DNA of 33,089 nucleotides from an uncultured Candidatus Melainabacteria bacterium (lineage in GTDB: Bacteria; Cyanobacteriota; Vampirovibrionia; Gastranaerophilales; Gastranaerophilaceae): positions 1-33,089 of the forward strand of contig CAMGGL010000007.1 of assembly GCA_946055575.1 (NCBI GenBank), given 5' to 3'. Position numbers and translations under genes: made by a program. Under the pieces are notes generated by a model. That model was not told where the DNA came from, did not search any database, and saw only the letters and a list, made by a program, of their open reading frames with translations. Positions 9,574 to 18,505 of this stretch are shown here, in pieces (positions within the stretch are counted from its first letter, which is position 1; the number at the start of each line of letters is the position of its first letter).

Positions 9574-10584
9574 TTAGCAAATACCTTCACGCAACCTTAC
9601 AACAGCCGCACCCCAAGTCATTCCTGCACCAAATCCGCACAGGATTGCAGTTGAGCCCAGTTTAATCTTTCCTTTTTCAACTCCCTCTTTCAAGGCGATA
9701 GGAATTGAAGCCGCTGATGTATTGCCATAATATTTGATATTTGAAATAACTTTTTCATCAGAATATCCGAGTCTTTGCTGTAACGCCTCAATAATTCTTT
9801 GATTTGCCTGATGCGGGATTAAGTAATCAATATCTTCGGCTTTCATACCTGCATCGGCAATACATTTATCTACATAATTCGGCAACGTTGTTACTACAAA
9901 TTTGTATACATCACGACCTGCCATGTGAATATGGGAATCAACCTCATCACAAGGTTCAACAAGCGGACAATTTTTTCCCGGCATATTCATATAAATATAC
10001 TGACCAATACCGCCATCAGCCCTTACATCCAAAGCTAAAATATCATCAACGCCATCTTCAGCTTCAGTAACGACAAAAGCACCTGCACCGTCACCAAAAA
10101 GGATTGAAGTTCCTCTATCTTCCCAATCTACTAGTCGGGAATTGTTATCAGCTGCTACAAGTAAAATATTTTTATATAAACCTGAACCTATCAATCCTCT
10201 TGCAACCTGCAACGCATATATTAAACCCGTACAAGCTGCAGTCAAATCAAAAGAAGGCACAAAATCAGGAATACCAAGTCTTGCCTGAATATTACAAGCC
10301 AAAGCAGGATATAACTGAGGCGGAGCAGATGCCGCAGCAATTACACAATCAATATCTTCTGCCTTAAAACCTGATTTTTCTATAGCTTGCTTTGCAGCCT
10401 CAAAACCTAAATCTATGGCACTCTCGTTACCTGAAACAACTCTGCGTTCTTTAATACCTGTTCTTGTATAAATCCATTCGTCTGATGTTTCGTATAATTT
10501 TGTCAAATCGTCGTTTGTAACTACAGTTTTCGGCACACTATAGCCAACACCGGCAATTCTCATTGGTTTAACACTTTTTGTCAT
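9574..10584 (-). CDS. fabH: Beta-ketoacyl-ACP synthase III
   Basis: SDEWIYTRTGIKERR, DLTAACTGLIYAL (active Cys), IPHQANQRII, YYGNTSAASIPIAL, FGAGMTWGAAVVR. Confidence 0.97.
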   Translation of the reverse strand: MTKSVKPMRIAGVGYSVPKTVVTNDDLTKLYETSDEWIYTRTGIKERRVVSGNESAIDLGFEAAKQAIEKSGFKAEDIDCVIAAASAPPQLYPALACNIQARLGIPDFVPSFDLTAACTGLIYALQVARGLIGSGLYKNILLVAADNNSRLVDWEDRGTSILFGDGAGAFVVTEAEDGVDDILALDVRADGGIGQYIYMNMPGKNCPLVEPCDEVDSHIHMAGRDVYKFVVTTLPNYVDKCIADAGMKAEDIDYLIPHQANQRIIEALQQRLGYSDEKVISNIKYYGNTSAASIPIALKEGVEKGKIKLGSTAILCGFGAGMTWGAAVVRLREGIC

Positions 10585-10594
10585 AATATTTATC

Positions 10595-11659
10595 CTATCT
10601 GTTTATGTTTTCTGCAATCTTGGAATTGATATCTTTGTTTAACACTCTGACTGCAGCTCTTACTGCATTTTTCATTGCATAAGAAGAACTGCGTCCATGT
10701 GCAATAACAGAGATACCTTTTACTCCTAATAATAGCATACCGCCAAAAACTTCCCAATTAATCCTTTTGAGAATTCTTCTTAAGAACGGTTTAGCCATTA
10801 GACCAATAATGCAACCAACAAAATCCGACTTAAATTCGGATGAAATCATTTTCAAAAGCATGGATGCCGTGCCTTCAGTAACTTTCAAGGCAACATTGCC
10901 TGCAAACCCGTCACATACAACAACATCACATTTGTTTATAAATAATTCTTTTCCTTCAACATTACCGGCAAAGTCGATATATCCTTTTTCGTGCATGTCT
11001 TTCAGTAGAGGATAAGTTTCCTTAACCAAAGCATTACCTTTTCCTTCTTCTTCACCGATACTTAAAATACCTACTTTCGGATGCTCAATACCAACAATAT
11101 GTTTTGCGTATGCAACACCCATTTCCGCAAACTGTGCAAGCATTTCAGGAGTGCAATCACTATTTGCACCACCGTCAATCAATACCACCGGATCCTTCAT
11201 GGTAGGTAAAGTTACTGCTATAGCAGGTCTTGATACACCATGAATTCTTCCTAATCCGAACAAACTTGCCGCCATTGCCGCACCTGTTGAACCGGCAGAA
11301 ACAACAGCTTCGCATCTACCCTCAGCCACAGCTCTGACTGCCGCTACGATTGATGAATCCTTTTTCTTCCTTATGGATTGCCCAACAGCCTCACCCATGC
11401 CTATTACTTCAGAGGCATGAGTAATTGTATAGTCAATTTTTTCCAAATCTATTTTTATACGTCTTTTATGACCTTTTGTACCACAATCAGAGTATATGCA
11501 ACCTGCATTTCTAATTCGTTCTAATTCAGCATTAATTTCATCTTCACGTCCGACAAGCTCAAGACCGACACCATACTCTTGTGCCGCCCATAATGAACCT
11601 TCGACAATTGCTCTCGGTGCGTAGTCACCGCCCATTGCATCTATAGCTATTCTTGACAT
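10595..11659 (-). CDS. plsX: Phosphate acyltransferase PlsX
   Basis: IAIDAMGGDYAP, SAGSTGAAMAASLFGLGRI, DGGANSDCTPEMLAQFA, CDGFAGNVALKVTEG; upstream of fabH. Confidence 0.95.
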   Translation of the reverse strand: MSRIAIDAMGGDYAPRAIVEGSLWAAQEYGVGLELVGREDEINAELERIRNAGCIYSDCGTKGHKRRIKIDLEKIDYTITHASEVIGMGEAVGQSIRKKKDSSIVAAVRAVAEGRCEAVVSAGSTGAAMAASLFGLGRIHGVSRPAIAVTLPTMKDPVVLIDGGANSDCTPEMLAQFAEMGVAYAKHIVGIEHPKVGILSIGEEEGKGNALVKETYPLLKDMHEKGYIDFAGNVEGKELFINKCDVVVCDGFAGNVALKVTEGTASMLLKMISSEFKSDFVGCIIGLMAKPFLRRILKRINWEVFGGMLLLGVKGISVIAHGRSSSYAMKNAVRAAVRVLNKDINSKIAENINR

Positions 11660-11687
11660 ATCCTTCTCTCTCCAAAAGTGGTATTAA

Positions 11688-11718
11688 AATCAGAAGCGGT
11701 ATAATGCCGCCTCTGATT
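11688..11718 (-). terminator. Hairpin between rpmF and plsX (terminator or attenuator candidate)
   Basis: Minus strand AATCAGAGGCGG-CATTATA-CCGCTTCTGATT then TTTAATACC. The one non-Watson-Crick pair is G-U in the minus-strand RNA but A-C in the plus-strand RNA. Confidence 0.55.
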
Positions 11719-11725
11719 GTTGTAA

Positions 11726-12064
11726 TTATTCTTCAGTTTTCTCAACTTCTGCTTCTGCTTTTACTTCTTCAGTAGAAACTTCTTCGGTTTTTACTTCTTC
11801 AACTTTTGTTTCTTCTGTTTTTGCAGCTTTTTTAGTTGATTTTTTTGCTGTTTTTTTAGCCGGTGCAGTAGCCGCTGCTGCAGCTGCTTTGTCAGCCAAT
11901 TTTACAGGTTGACCTTTATATGTGCCGCAAGCCGTACATACTGTATGTGCTAAAACTGTTTCGCCACAATTAGGGCATTTTGTTGTTTCGGGCTTAGTGG
12001 CTTTCCAATTGGATCTTCTGCTTCCTTGAGCCGAATGCCCGGTTCTTTTCTTAGGTACTGCCAT
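11726..12064 (-). CDS. rpmF: 50S ribosomal protein L32 with long C-terminal Lys/Ala- then Glu-rich extension
   Basis: MAVPKKRTGHSAQGSRRSNWK...CPNCGE...CTACGTYKG; tail TEETKVEEVKTEEVSTEEVKAEAEVEKTEE. Confidence 0.93.
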   Translation of the reverse strand: MAVPKKRTGHSAQGSRRSNWKATKPETTKCPNCGETVLAHTVCTACGTYKGQPVKLADKAAAAAATAPAKKTAKKSTKKAAKTEETKVEEVKTEEVSTEEVKAEAEVEKTEE

Positions 12065-12094
12065 TTTTGTTTTTCCTTTTTATTTTTGTACTTA

Positions 12095-12595
12095 CTATTT
12101 TTTTGGGTTAATTTGGATATTTTTAAAGACTTCCAGTCTTGGATCTGCGGAAATTTCTTCAGACAGAAATTCCCTTCCTTTACAATTTATACCACAAACT
12201 TTCTTATTTGGTAAATCTAATATTACAGATTGATACAATAAGTCATAAATATCAATCTCATTTTCGCCGTTCAAATCAGTTACAAATTGACCGTCTTTTA
12301 GTTCAAATTCTTGTCCTGATTCTTCATAATCCCCTAACAGCGAGTGTTTTGAATATACTTCATCAATATCGAAATCCAACTCATACTCAAATTTTTCAAG
12401 ACACAAATCGCATTCCAATAAAATTTTACCATTTACATGCCCGCTAACTTGAACAAAATCACCTAAAGATTTTGCACAAAGCTCTGCTTTTATCGGGGTA
12501 ACACAATCCAGACCTTCAATTTTTTCATCGAAAGTCATATATAAGGTTTTATTTTCGGCATTTTCTAAATCTTCTAATAATATTATTTTTTCCAT
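12095..12595 (-). CDS. YceD/DUF177 family protein
   Basis: Located upstream of rpmF as in many genomes; VSGHVNGKILLECDLCLEKFEYEL and CGINCKG motifs. Confidence 0.82.
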   Translation of the reverse strand: MEKIILLEDLENAENKTLYMTFDEKIEGLDCVTPIKAELCAKSLGDFVQVSGHVNGKILLECDLCLEKFEYELDFDIDEVYSKHSLLGDYEESGQEFELKDGQFVTDLNGENEIDIYDLLYQSVILDLPNKKVCGINCKGREFLSEEISADPRLEVFKNIQINPKK

Positions 12596-12607
12596 TTTAT
12601 TTCAAAT

Positions 12608-12871
12608 CTATATAAATTGTTCCTCTTGAATTGCCAAAGCCGCAATCTGATTTGACACAAAACAAACTTTTTTCAAAGGTCCTTCTGTTTCTTTTTCCAC
12701 AACAACAGCATTTGGCGATGTCATTTTCTCAATCAGTTCTTGATAAAGAGCCTGAGCGTCTTTCACATACAACACTAAAGGTGCTGTAGAACCTTTGATA
12801 AATACCAATACCGCATAACGCTTTTTAATATTTTGTGCATTCATTCCTTGAGGATTAAATTGTTGTGCCAT
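12608..12871 (-). CDS. Uncharacterised 87-aa protein upstream of yceD
   Basis: RBS aaaaaggagaaattt before ATG; same strand as the yceD block. Confidence 0.7.
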   Translation of the reverse strand: MAQQFNPQGMNAQNIKKRYAVLVFIKGSTAPLVLYVKDAQALYQELIEKMTSPNAVVVEKETEGPLKKVCFVSNQIAALAIQEEQFI

Positions 12872-12944
12872 AAATTTCTCCTTTTTACCGTATTTTAGTT
12901 GAAAAATACCGTAAATGCAAGAGGGCTGACTTTATGCACAAATT

Positions 12945-14837
12945 TTATGCAACATGGTTATAGATTAAATTATCTTGATTTTTGTATTTACTTCTCCAGT
13001 TAGCAAGTTCAAAGTGTTGAGTTTCATATTTTCTTCCGAAAGAACCCCAATCTCCGCCCCAAGTAACACCTGTTTCGGCTTTTACTCTACGGGCAAATTC
13101 ATTAAATTGAGTTCCGCTTACCTGTTTACCGTCTTTGTATAATGCGATATCAATTGCAACACCGTAGTTGTGAGGAGAACTTCCGCCTTTTGCAACAGAA
13201 TTTCCTTTTCTTGCTCTTGCTGCATTTGATTCTGCAACAGATCTTGAGCCGTCAGATATTACAAAAGTCAATCCCATTTCACCTGCAATTCTTTGAAATT
13301 CAGGGATTTTATCAGTAAATTCTTTTTTCATTTGATCAAGTTTTGTATAGTTGAATGTCAAAACTTCAGTTCCGTCAGGTAATTTTGCAATTTTAGCACC
13401 CAGACGTTTTCTTACATCAGCAGGTATGCTTTCAATATCTAATTCATTAAATGTAAATTTTTTAGGGGTATTTTTTACTTCAGCGATTTTAACATCAACC
13501 TCTTTTAATTTGCCTTGAGCATCCTGAAGCTCACTTTTTGCAGTTTGAAGTTCTCTTGATTTAACGTCTTCAACATTTTGTTTTGCACGATTAAATGCGT
13601 CCAATTTTGCTTTTGTAACTTCAGAACAATTTTGTTTTACCAATTCGTCTAATTTAGTTTTTTCAGTATTCAAAGATTGTTTTTCTTTTTCCAAATTTTC
13701 TTTTTCTTTTTGCAATTTTTCCAAAGATTTTTTCAAACCTGCAAGTTTATGTTCTTGTTTTGAAATTTCTTTTGTTTTTGATGATATTTGCTTTTCAAGT
13801 TCTGACTTTCTTGATTTAATTTTAGCATCTTTTTCCTTATCCTCAGGTTTACCTGATAGTGCAGGAATTGAAGACAGAGAAATTTTTAATGCTGCCAGGT
13901 TGCCTTTTAAACCTTCAAGAGAAGTTTCCATATTAGCAATTTCAACTTCTTTGTTATTAATTTCAACCGCATTTTTATCTAATTTTTGCTGATTTTTTTC
14001 AATATTGGAATTGTTAGTTAAAATTAGTTTTGCAAATTTCTTAGCACCGGCATCTTCCTTTATGGCTTTTTCGTATTCAGCTCTTGCAACATCAGCACAC
14101 TTTTTAGCAGCTTTCACTTTTTCATTTTCACCATTATGGACAGCATTAACTGCTTTTTGTTTTTCAGTCACATTGCTTGCTCTTGATGTTCTTTCGGTTT
14201 CCAATTCATCCATAGACATCTCGTCAAGAGTTTTTTCCTTCGAAGTTGAAACATTATAAGAATTTCCCGAATTTGAAGAAACACTTGCCGGCACAACTTC
14301 AACTGGTGCAGATGTAGTTGTTTCATCAACAGCAGATGAAGTCTCATCAGGTGTTTCTACAGGAGTTTCGGTTTCTGATGCCAATTCTTCAAGAATTTTA
14401 TCCAAGTCGATATTATTTTCTTTCAATACGGCTTCAAAATCTTCTAACGAAATATCTTCAAGATTTCCGTCTTTTCCTGCCAATTCCTTAACGTATTCTT
14501 TTAATTCTTCAACTGATAATTCTCCGTCAGCATTAGAATCAGCCAATTTTTTAACCGCTTCTATTGAGAAAAAGTTTTTCAAAACGTATTCTAACGGGCT
14601 CAATTCTTGAGGCTGTTCAGCTTCTTCATTTGTATGTGTCAATTTAGTGTAGTCAACATTTTCAATGTCTGTTTTTGTTGCTTTTGAAAATATTGGCATT
14701 CCGTTATAACGAACCGAATACGCATCCCCAAATAACGGCATAAACGGATTTGTATTATTGTTGTTTACGCGAACTTTTGGAAAATTGTCACGATTTGTTC
14801 CGCTTGATAATTTGTTTAAATATTCAAAGTAATTCAT
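12945..14837 (-). CDS. EF-hand / coiled-coil protein with C-terminal M15-family (VanY/endolysin-like) peptidase domain
   Basis: EF-hand-like DSNADGELSVEEL; long E/K/L/N coiled-coil region; C-terminal SDGSRSVAES...SSPHNYGVAIDIAL...GGDWGSFGRKYETQHFEL. Start moved to MNYFEYL, preceded by ggggagaaaa. Confidence 0.8.
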   Translation of the reverse strand: MNYFEYLNKLSSGTNRDNFPKVRVNNNNTNPFMPLFGDAYSVRYNGMPIFSKATKTDIENVDYTKLTHTNEEAEQPQELSPLEYVLKNFFSIEAVKKLADSNADGELSVEELKEYVKELAGKDGNLEDISLEDFEAVLKENNIDLDKILEELASETETPVETPDETSSAVDETTTSAPVEVVPASVSSNSGNSYNVSTSKEKTLDEMSMDELETERTSRASNVTEKQKAVNAVHNGENEKVKAAKKCADVARAEYEKAIKEDAGAKKFAKLILTNNSNIEKNQQKLDKNAVEINNKEVEIANMETSLEGLKGNLAALKISLSSIPALSGKPEDKEKDAKIKSRKSELEKQISSKTKEISKQEHKLAGLKKSLEKLQKEKENLEKEKQSLNTEKTKLDELVKQNCSEVTKAKLDAFNRAKQNVEDVKSRELQTAKSELQDAQGKLKEVDVKIAEVKNTPKKFTFNELDIESIPADVRKRLGAKIAKLPDGTEVLTFNYTKLDQMKKEFTDKIPEFQRIAGEMGLTFVISDGSRSVAESNAARARKGNSVAKGGSSPHNYGVAIDIALYKDGKQVSGTQFNEFARRVKAETGVTWGGDWGSFGRKYETQHFELANWRSKYKNQDNLIYNHVA

Positions 14838-14915
14838 TTTTTCTCCCCGATACAATTAATATCCCCTTGTATATATAAAGTATTTACGCAATACGTAATT
14901 GCCATATCGACAAAG

Positions 14916-14939
14916 TTTTGTAAACAATTGTTTACAAAA
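14916..14939. promoter_or_regulatory. Perfect 24-bp palindrome between divergent genes (operator candidate)
   Basis: TTTTGTAAACAATTGTTTACAAAA is identical to its reverse complement. Confidence 0.6.
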
Positions 14940-14983
14940 TCAATAAAAATATTTCATGCTATACTTTTGATAAGGAGCAGCCT

Positions 14984-15622
14984 ATGTGGGACAAACTTAA
15001 AGAACAATTTAATCTTTTAAAACTGGAAAAGAAACATCTTTGCATGATTACAAATTCAGATAAATTCTTATCAAAAGATGATTTCCTTGATGCCGTGGCA
15101 TCTGCTTTACAAGGCGGGGTTGATATGGTTATGTTGAACGAAAAGAATATTCCTGACAGCACGGTTGTCGATATCGGGAGAAAAATTCGAATATTGTGTG
15201 ACGAATATGGAGCAACATACATTGTGAACGATAGAGCAGATATAGCACTAATAACAGAGGCTGACGGTGTGCATTTAGAACCGCAGGGAATATCCGTTGC
15301 CGATGTTAGAGAATTAGCTTCTCACAATACCATTATAGGCAAAACCGTATACACAATAGATGAACTAAAAAGAGCAAAAACAGACGGAGCGGATTATATT
15401 CTTCTGTCACCGCAAAACGGTGAAGTTCTGCCTGATATTGATTTGATTTTTGAAGCACGTGATAATTGTGAAATACCGATATTTATAACAGGGAAAATAA
15501 ATACCGCAAACGTGAATGATGTTTTACAATTCGGCATCAATAAATTGGCGCTTGCAGATGAACTAATGTATGCAAAAATTCCCGAACTTAAAGCTCGGGA
15601 ATTTATTAAACAAATATATTAA
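14984..15622 (+). CDS. ThiE/TenI-like (thiamine phosphate synthase superfamily) protein, divergent
   Basis: ALQGGVDMVMLNEKN, YIVNDRADIAL, DGVHLEPQGISVADVREL, IIGKTVYTIDELKRAKTDGADYILLSP; RBS aaggagcagcctATG. Confidence 0.7.
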   Translation: MWDKLKEQFNLLKLEKKHLCMITNSDKFLSKDDFLDAVASALQGGVDMVMLNEKNIPDSTVVDIGRKIRILCDEYGATYIVNDRADIALITEADGVHLEPQGISVADVRELASHNTIIGKTVYTIDELKRAKTDGADYILLSPQNGEVLPDIDLIFEARDNCEIPIFITGKINTANVNDVLQFGINKLALADELMYAKIPELKAREFIKQIY

Positions 15623-15627
15623 GCGAA

Positions 15628-16866
15628 TTATTCCACACCTATCAGATTACCTTGTTTATCAAAATCCATTAACATACGGTTGTCTTTTGAAATTTCAACG
15701 TAAGAAGCGAAAACTCCGTCTTTTTCATAGAATGCATTTTTTTCTGTATCATTCTTTCTGTCCGTAACATTTACATCAACAAATCCGTCTTTGTGATAAG
15801 TTGTAGTTTTTATAACATCCGGAGCTAATTCTTCGTTAATAGAAGTATCACCATTTGTGTAAATAATTGATTTTTTACCGTCATCATATTCAATTCCGGT
15901 CAAGTCACCATTTGGAGCAAATGCATGGACAACTTTACCGTGTTCTGTTTCGGTTGTGATAAGTTCTACTGCTCCGTTTGAGTAATATGTTTTTTCACCT
16001 TCCACCTTCGACGGGTCATAATTCAATACAACAGGTGCTGACGGTTTTAATTGAACATCATTAAGCGGATCTTTTCCGGTTGTATTTGGAATAGGGTATG
16101 CTTGAGTTACTTCTGTTTTTCCTATAATTTTACCGTCTTTATATTTTGTTTTTTCTGTTGTATGAGTAGCCCAGTTATGGGTTTCAACTTCCTTGATTTT
16201 ACCGTCTTTATCAAAATCGGTTCTCTTAGAAACAGAAGCTGCTTCATTTTTTTCTACAATGGAAGATTCTTTAGTTTTAAAGTTTACAATAGAAACTTTT
16301 TGAGTGCCGTCAGGCAAGTTTTCTATTTCTCTTGCAAATTGCAAACCTTCTTCATCATAATATGTATCTGCAACTCGTTCACCTGTTTGCGGATTATATT
16401 TTGAAATATCTATTGATTGTGCTTTCGGCAATTTGCCTTTTTCAATTATATTGAAATTTTCTTGTCTTTGGATTATGTTCCCTGTTTCATTGTCAAATGT
16501 TTCAATTTTGCTGATTGCATCATTTGGCGCTAACACATCCATTGTATAAACTACGGTAGTTTTATCATTTTTAACAACAATACTGTTTAAATCTCCGTTT
16601 GAATTATTAATCGGAGTACCTTTTTGCATTAAATATTTTATTGCCTCCGGCTGCATTACTGTCGGCATTAAAGGTTGTACAGTTTTAGGTTCTGTTGTGG
16701 AAGCAAATGCTTTATTGTAAGATGCCAAAGCCTCTGTTCCACCCATATTTACGTTTTGAACAGGATATGAAACTGGCTGCTGCTGAGGATTAGTAACTCT
16801 TTGAGTCGTATACTGCGATGAATTTACATTCTGTACTAACGGAAGTGAATTTACCGAATTAATCAT
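15628..16866 (-). CDS. Uncharacterised 412-aa protein with YDDGK/YKDGK-type repeats
   Basis: Recurring DKDGKIKEVE, YKDGKIIGKTEV, YDDGKKSIIYTNGDTS, YHKDGFVDV segments reminiscent of MORN/YwqK-like repeats. Confidence 0.65.
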   Translation of the reverse strand: MINSVNSLPLVQNVNSSQYTTQRVTNPQQQPVSYPVQNVNMGGTEALASYNKAFASTTEPKTVQPLMPTVMQPEAIKYLMQKGTPINNSNGDLNSIVVKNDKTTVVYTMDVLAPNDAISKIETFDNETGNIIQRQENFNIIEKGKLPKAQSIDISKYNPQTGERVADTYYDEEGLQFAREIENLPDGTQKVSIVNFKTKESSIVEKNEAASVSKRTDFDKDGKIKEVETHNWATHTTEKTKYKDGKIIGKTEVTQAYPIPNTTGKDPLNDVQLKPSAPVVLNYDPSKVEGEKTYYSNGAVELITTETEHGKVVHAFAPNGDLTGIEYDDGKKSIIYTNGDTSINEELAPDVIKTTTYHKDGFVDVNVTDRKNDTEKNAFYEKDGVFASYVEISKDNRMLMDFDKQGNLIGVE

Positions 16867-16981
16867 ACTACCTACTTTCTTAACTTCAATATTACATATC
16901 TATATAAAAAATTTTTCCGCAAAAAATTGCTAAAATATGAAGACATATTAAGTATTGAATAATGAAGATAATAATTAAAAT

Positions 16982-17008
16982 TTGAAGAATTAAGTTTTAT
17001 GGTATAAT
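16982..17008 (+). promoter_or_regulatory. Candidate promoter of manC (extended -10)
   Basis: TTGAAG, 15-bp spacer, TATGGTATAAT; about 27 bp upstream of the manC start. Confidence 0.4.
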
Positions 17009-17034
17009 GATTTTACTGAAGAAAAGGAGCAAAA

Positions 17035-18405
17035 ATGTTTGGAGTAATATTAGCAGGTGGTTCAGGAAGCCGATTATGGCCATTATCAAGAGAACTTTAC
17101 CCAAAGCAACTTTTAAATTTATACGAAGAAAAAAGTTTGCTGCAATCAACTTTTGAAAGATTAAACAACTTTATTCCTGCCGAAAACATTATCAGTATTA
17201 CTAATGCCAAACATCACGCAAACGTAAAGATGCAACTGGGAGAAGCCGGTAAAAATTCTGTAATATTATCCGAACCTATATCAAAAAACACCGCCCCTGC
17301 TATTGCATTAAGCATAAAATATGTTATGGAAAATGCAAATACTGATGAAACGATACTCATTGTTCCGTCAGATTTGAAAATCAAAGACAACGTAAAATTT
17401 GAACAAAGTATAAAAAATGCAGAAGAATTAGTATCTCAAGGATATATTGTAACATTCGGGATAAAACCGGATTATCCGGAAACAGGTTTTGGTTATATTC
17501 ATTCAGAAAACAATAAAGTTATAAAATTTACAGAAAAACCGGATACGGAAACTGCAGAAAAATATTTAAAATCTGCAAATTATTATTGGAATAGCGGAAT
17601 ATTTATGTTCAAGACTTCAACAATAATAAAAGAATTTGAACAACATTGTCCCGAAATCGTATCCGTTATTAAAAACATTGATTGTTCGGACAGCTCATCA
17701 TACTTTACAGAGTTTGAACAAATGCCAAACATTTCTTTAGACTATGCAGTTTTAGAAAAAAGCAATAATATTGCAATGATTGAACTCTTATCCGACTGGA
17801 AAGATTTAGGTTCTTGGAAATCAGTATATGAAGCCTGCCCAAAAGATAATAAAAACAATGTTTTTCTGGGTCATGTTCTTGATAAAGATTCTAAAAATTC
17901 GCTTGTGTATTCTTCTTCAAAACTTGTCGCAACCATCGGTTTGGAAGATACCGTGATTGTAGAAACAGAAGATGCAATTCTTGCTTGTAAAAAAGACCGA
18001 ACACAAGAAGTTAAACAAATTTATGAAACATTAAAAGCTCAACACGACGGTACACAAAAAGTTCACAAAACAGTCTATCGCCCTTGGGGTTTTTATACCG
18101 TCATAGCTGAAGGAACAGGGTTTCAAACAAAGATTATCCATGTGAATGTCGGACAAAAACTTTCTGTTCAATCACATAATCACAGAAGTGAACATTGGGT
18201 TGTGTTATCAGGCACGGCAAAAGTAGTTTTGGAAGGCAAAGAACACATACTATCACCGGGACACAGCATTGATATTGCAGTAAAAGCAATTCATTCATTA
18301 CAAAATCCGTTTAATGAAGATTTAAAAATAATTGAAGTTCAAAAAGGAGATATTTTGTCAGAAGACGATATCATCCGCTATGAAGATATTTACGGTCGGG
18401 CATAA
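17035..18405 (+). CDS. manC: Mannose-1-phosphate guanylyltransferase / mannose-6-phosphate isomerase
   Basis: GVILAGGSGSRLWPLSRELYPKQLLNL, TEKPD, YYWNSGIFMFK, C-terminal cupin RPWGFYTVIAEGTGFQTKIIHVNVGQKLSVQSHNHRSEHWVVLSG. Confidence 0.95.
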   Translation: MFGVILAGGSGSRLWPLSRELYPKQLLNLYEEKSLLQSTFERLNNFIPAENIISITNAKHHANVKMQLGEAGKNSVILSEPISKNTAPAIALSIKYVMENANTDETILIVPSDLKIKDNVKFEQSIKNAEELVSQGYIVTFGIKPDYPETGFGYIHSENNKVIKFTEKPDTETAEKYLKSANYYWNSGIFMFKTSTIIKEFEQHCPEIVSVIKNIDCSDSSSYFTEFEQMPNISLDYAVLEKSNNIAMIELLSDWKDLGSWKSVYEACPKDNKNNVFLGHVLDKDSKNSLVYSSSKLVATIGLEDTVIVETEDAILACKKDRTQEVKQIYETLKAQHDGTQKVHKTVYRPWGFYTVIAEGTGFQTKIIHVNVGQKLSVQSHNHRSEHWVVLSGTAKVVLEGKEHILSPGHSIDIAVKAIHSLQNPFNEDLKIIEVQKGDILSEDDIIRYEDIYGRA

Positions 18406-18457
18406 AAACTTTTAATTAACATTTTTCATAAATAATTTCATACATACGGAGTATGCA

Positions 18458-18505
18458 AAATTTCCTCTGCACCTGTACAATAAACAGGTGGGTGAGAGGT
18501 AATTT
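18458..18505 (+). promoter_or_regulatory. 5'-UTR hairpin sequestering the Shine-Dalgarno of the 18506 gene
   Basis: AAATT t CCTCT g CACCTGT-acaataa-ACAGGTG ggtg AGAGG t AATTT, ending immediately before the ATG. Confidence 0.65.

Noticed and set aside
9804-10367. Two plus-strand ORFs (88 and 87 aa)
   Set aside because: Both are inside fabH on the opposite strand; no supporting motif.
11740-11830. Apparent short tandem repeats (acttcttc...)
   Set aside because: Explained by the Glu/Val/Thr-repeat tail of L32; treated as protein-level repeat and not a separate DNA element.
16051-16404. 117-aa plus-strand Cys/Phe-rich ORF
   Set aside because: Antisense to the 412-aa minus-strand gene; Phe/Cys/Ile-rich composition is typical of reading the complement of Lys/Glu-rich coding sequence.
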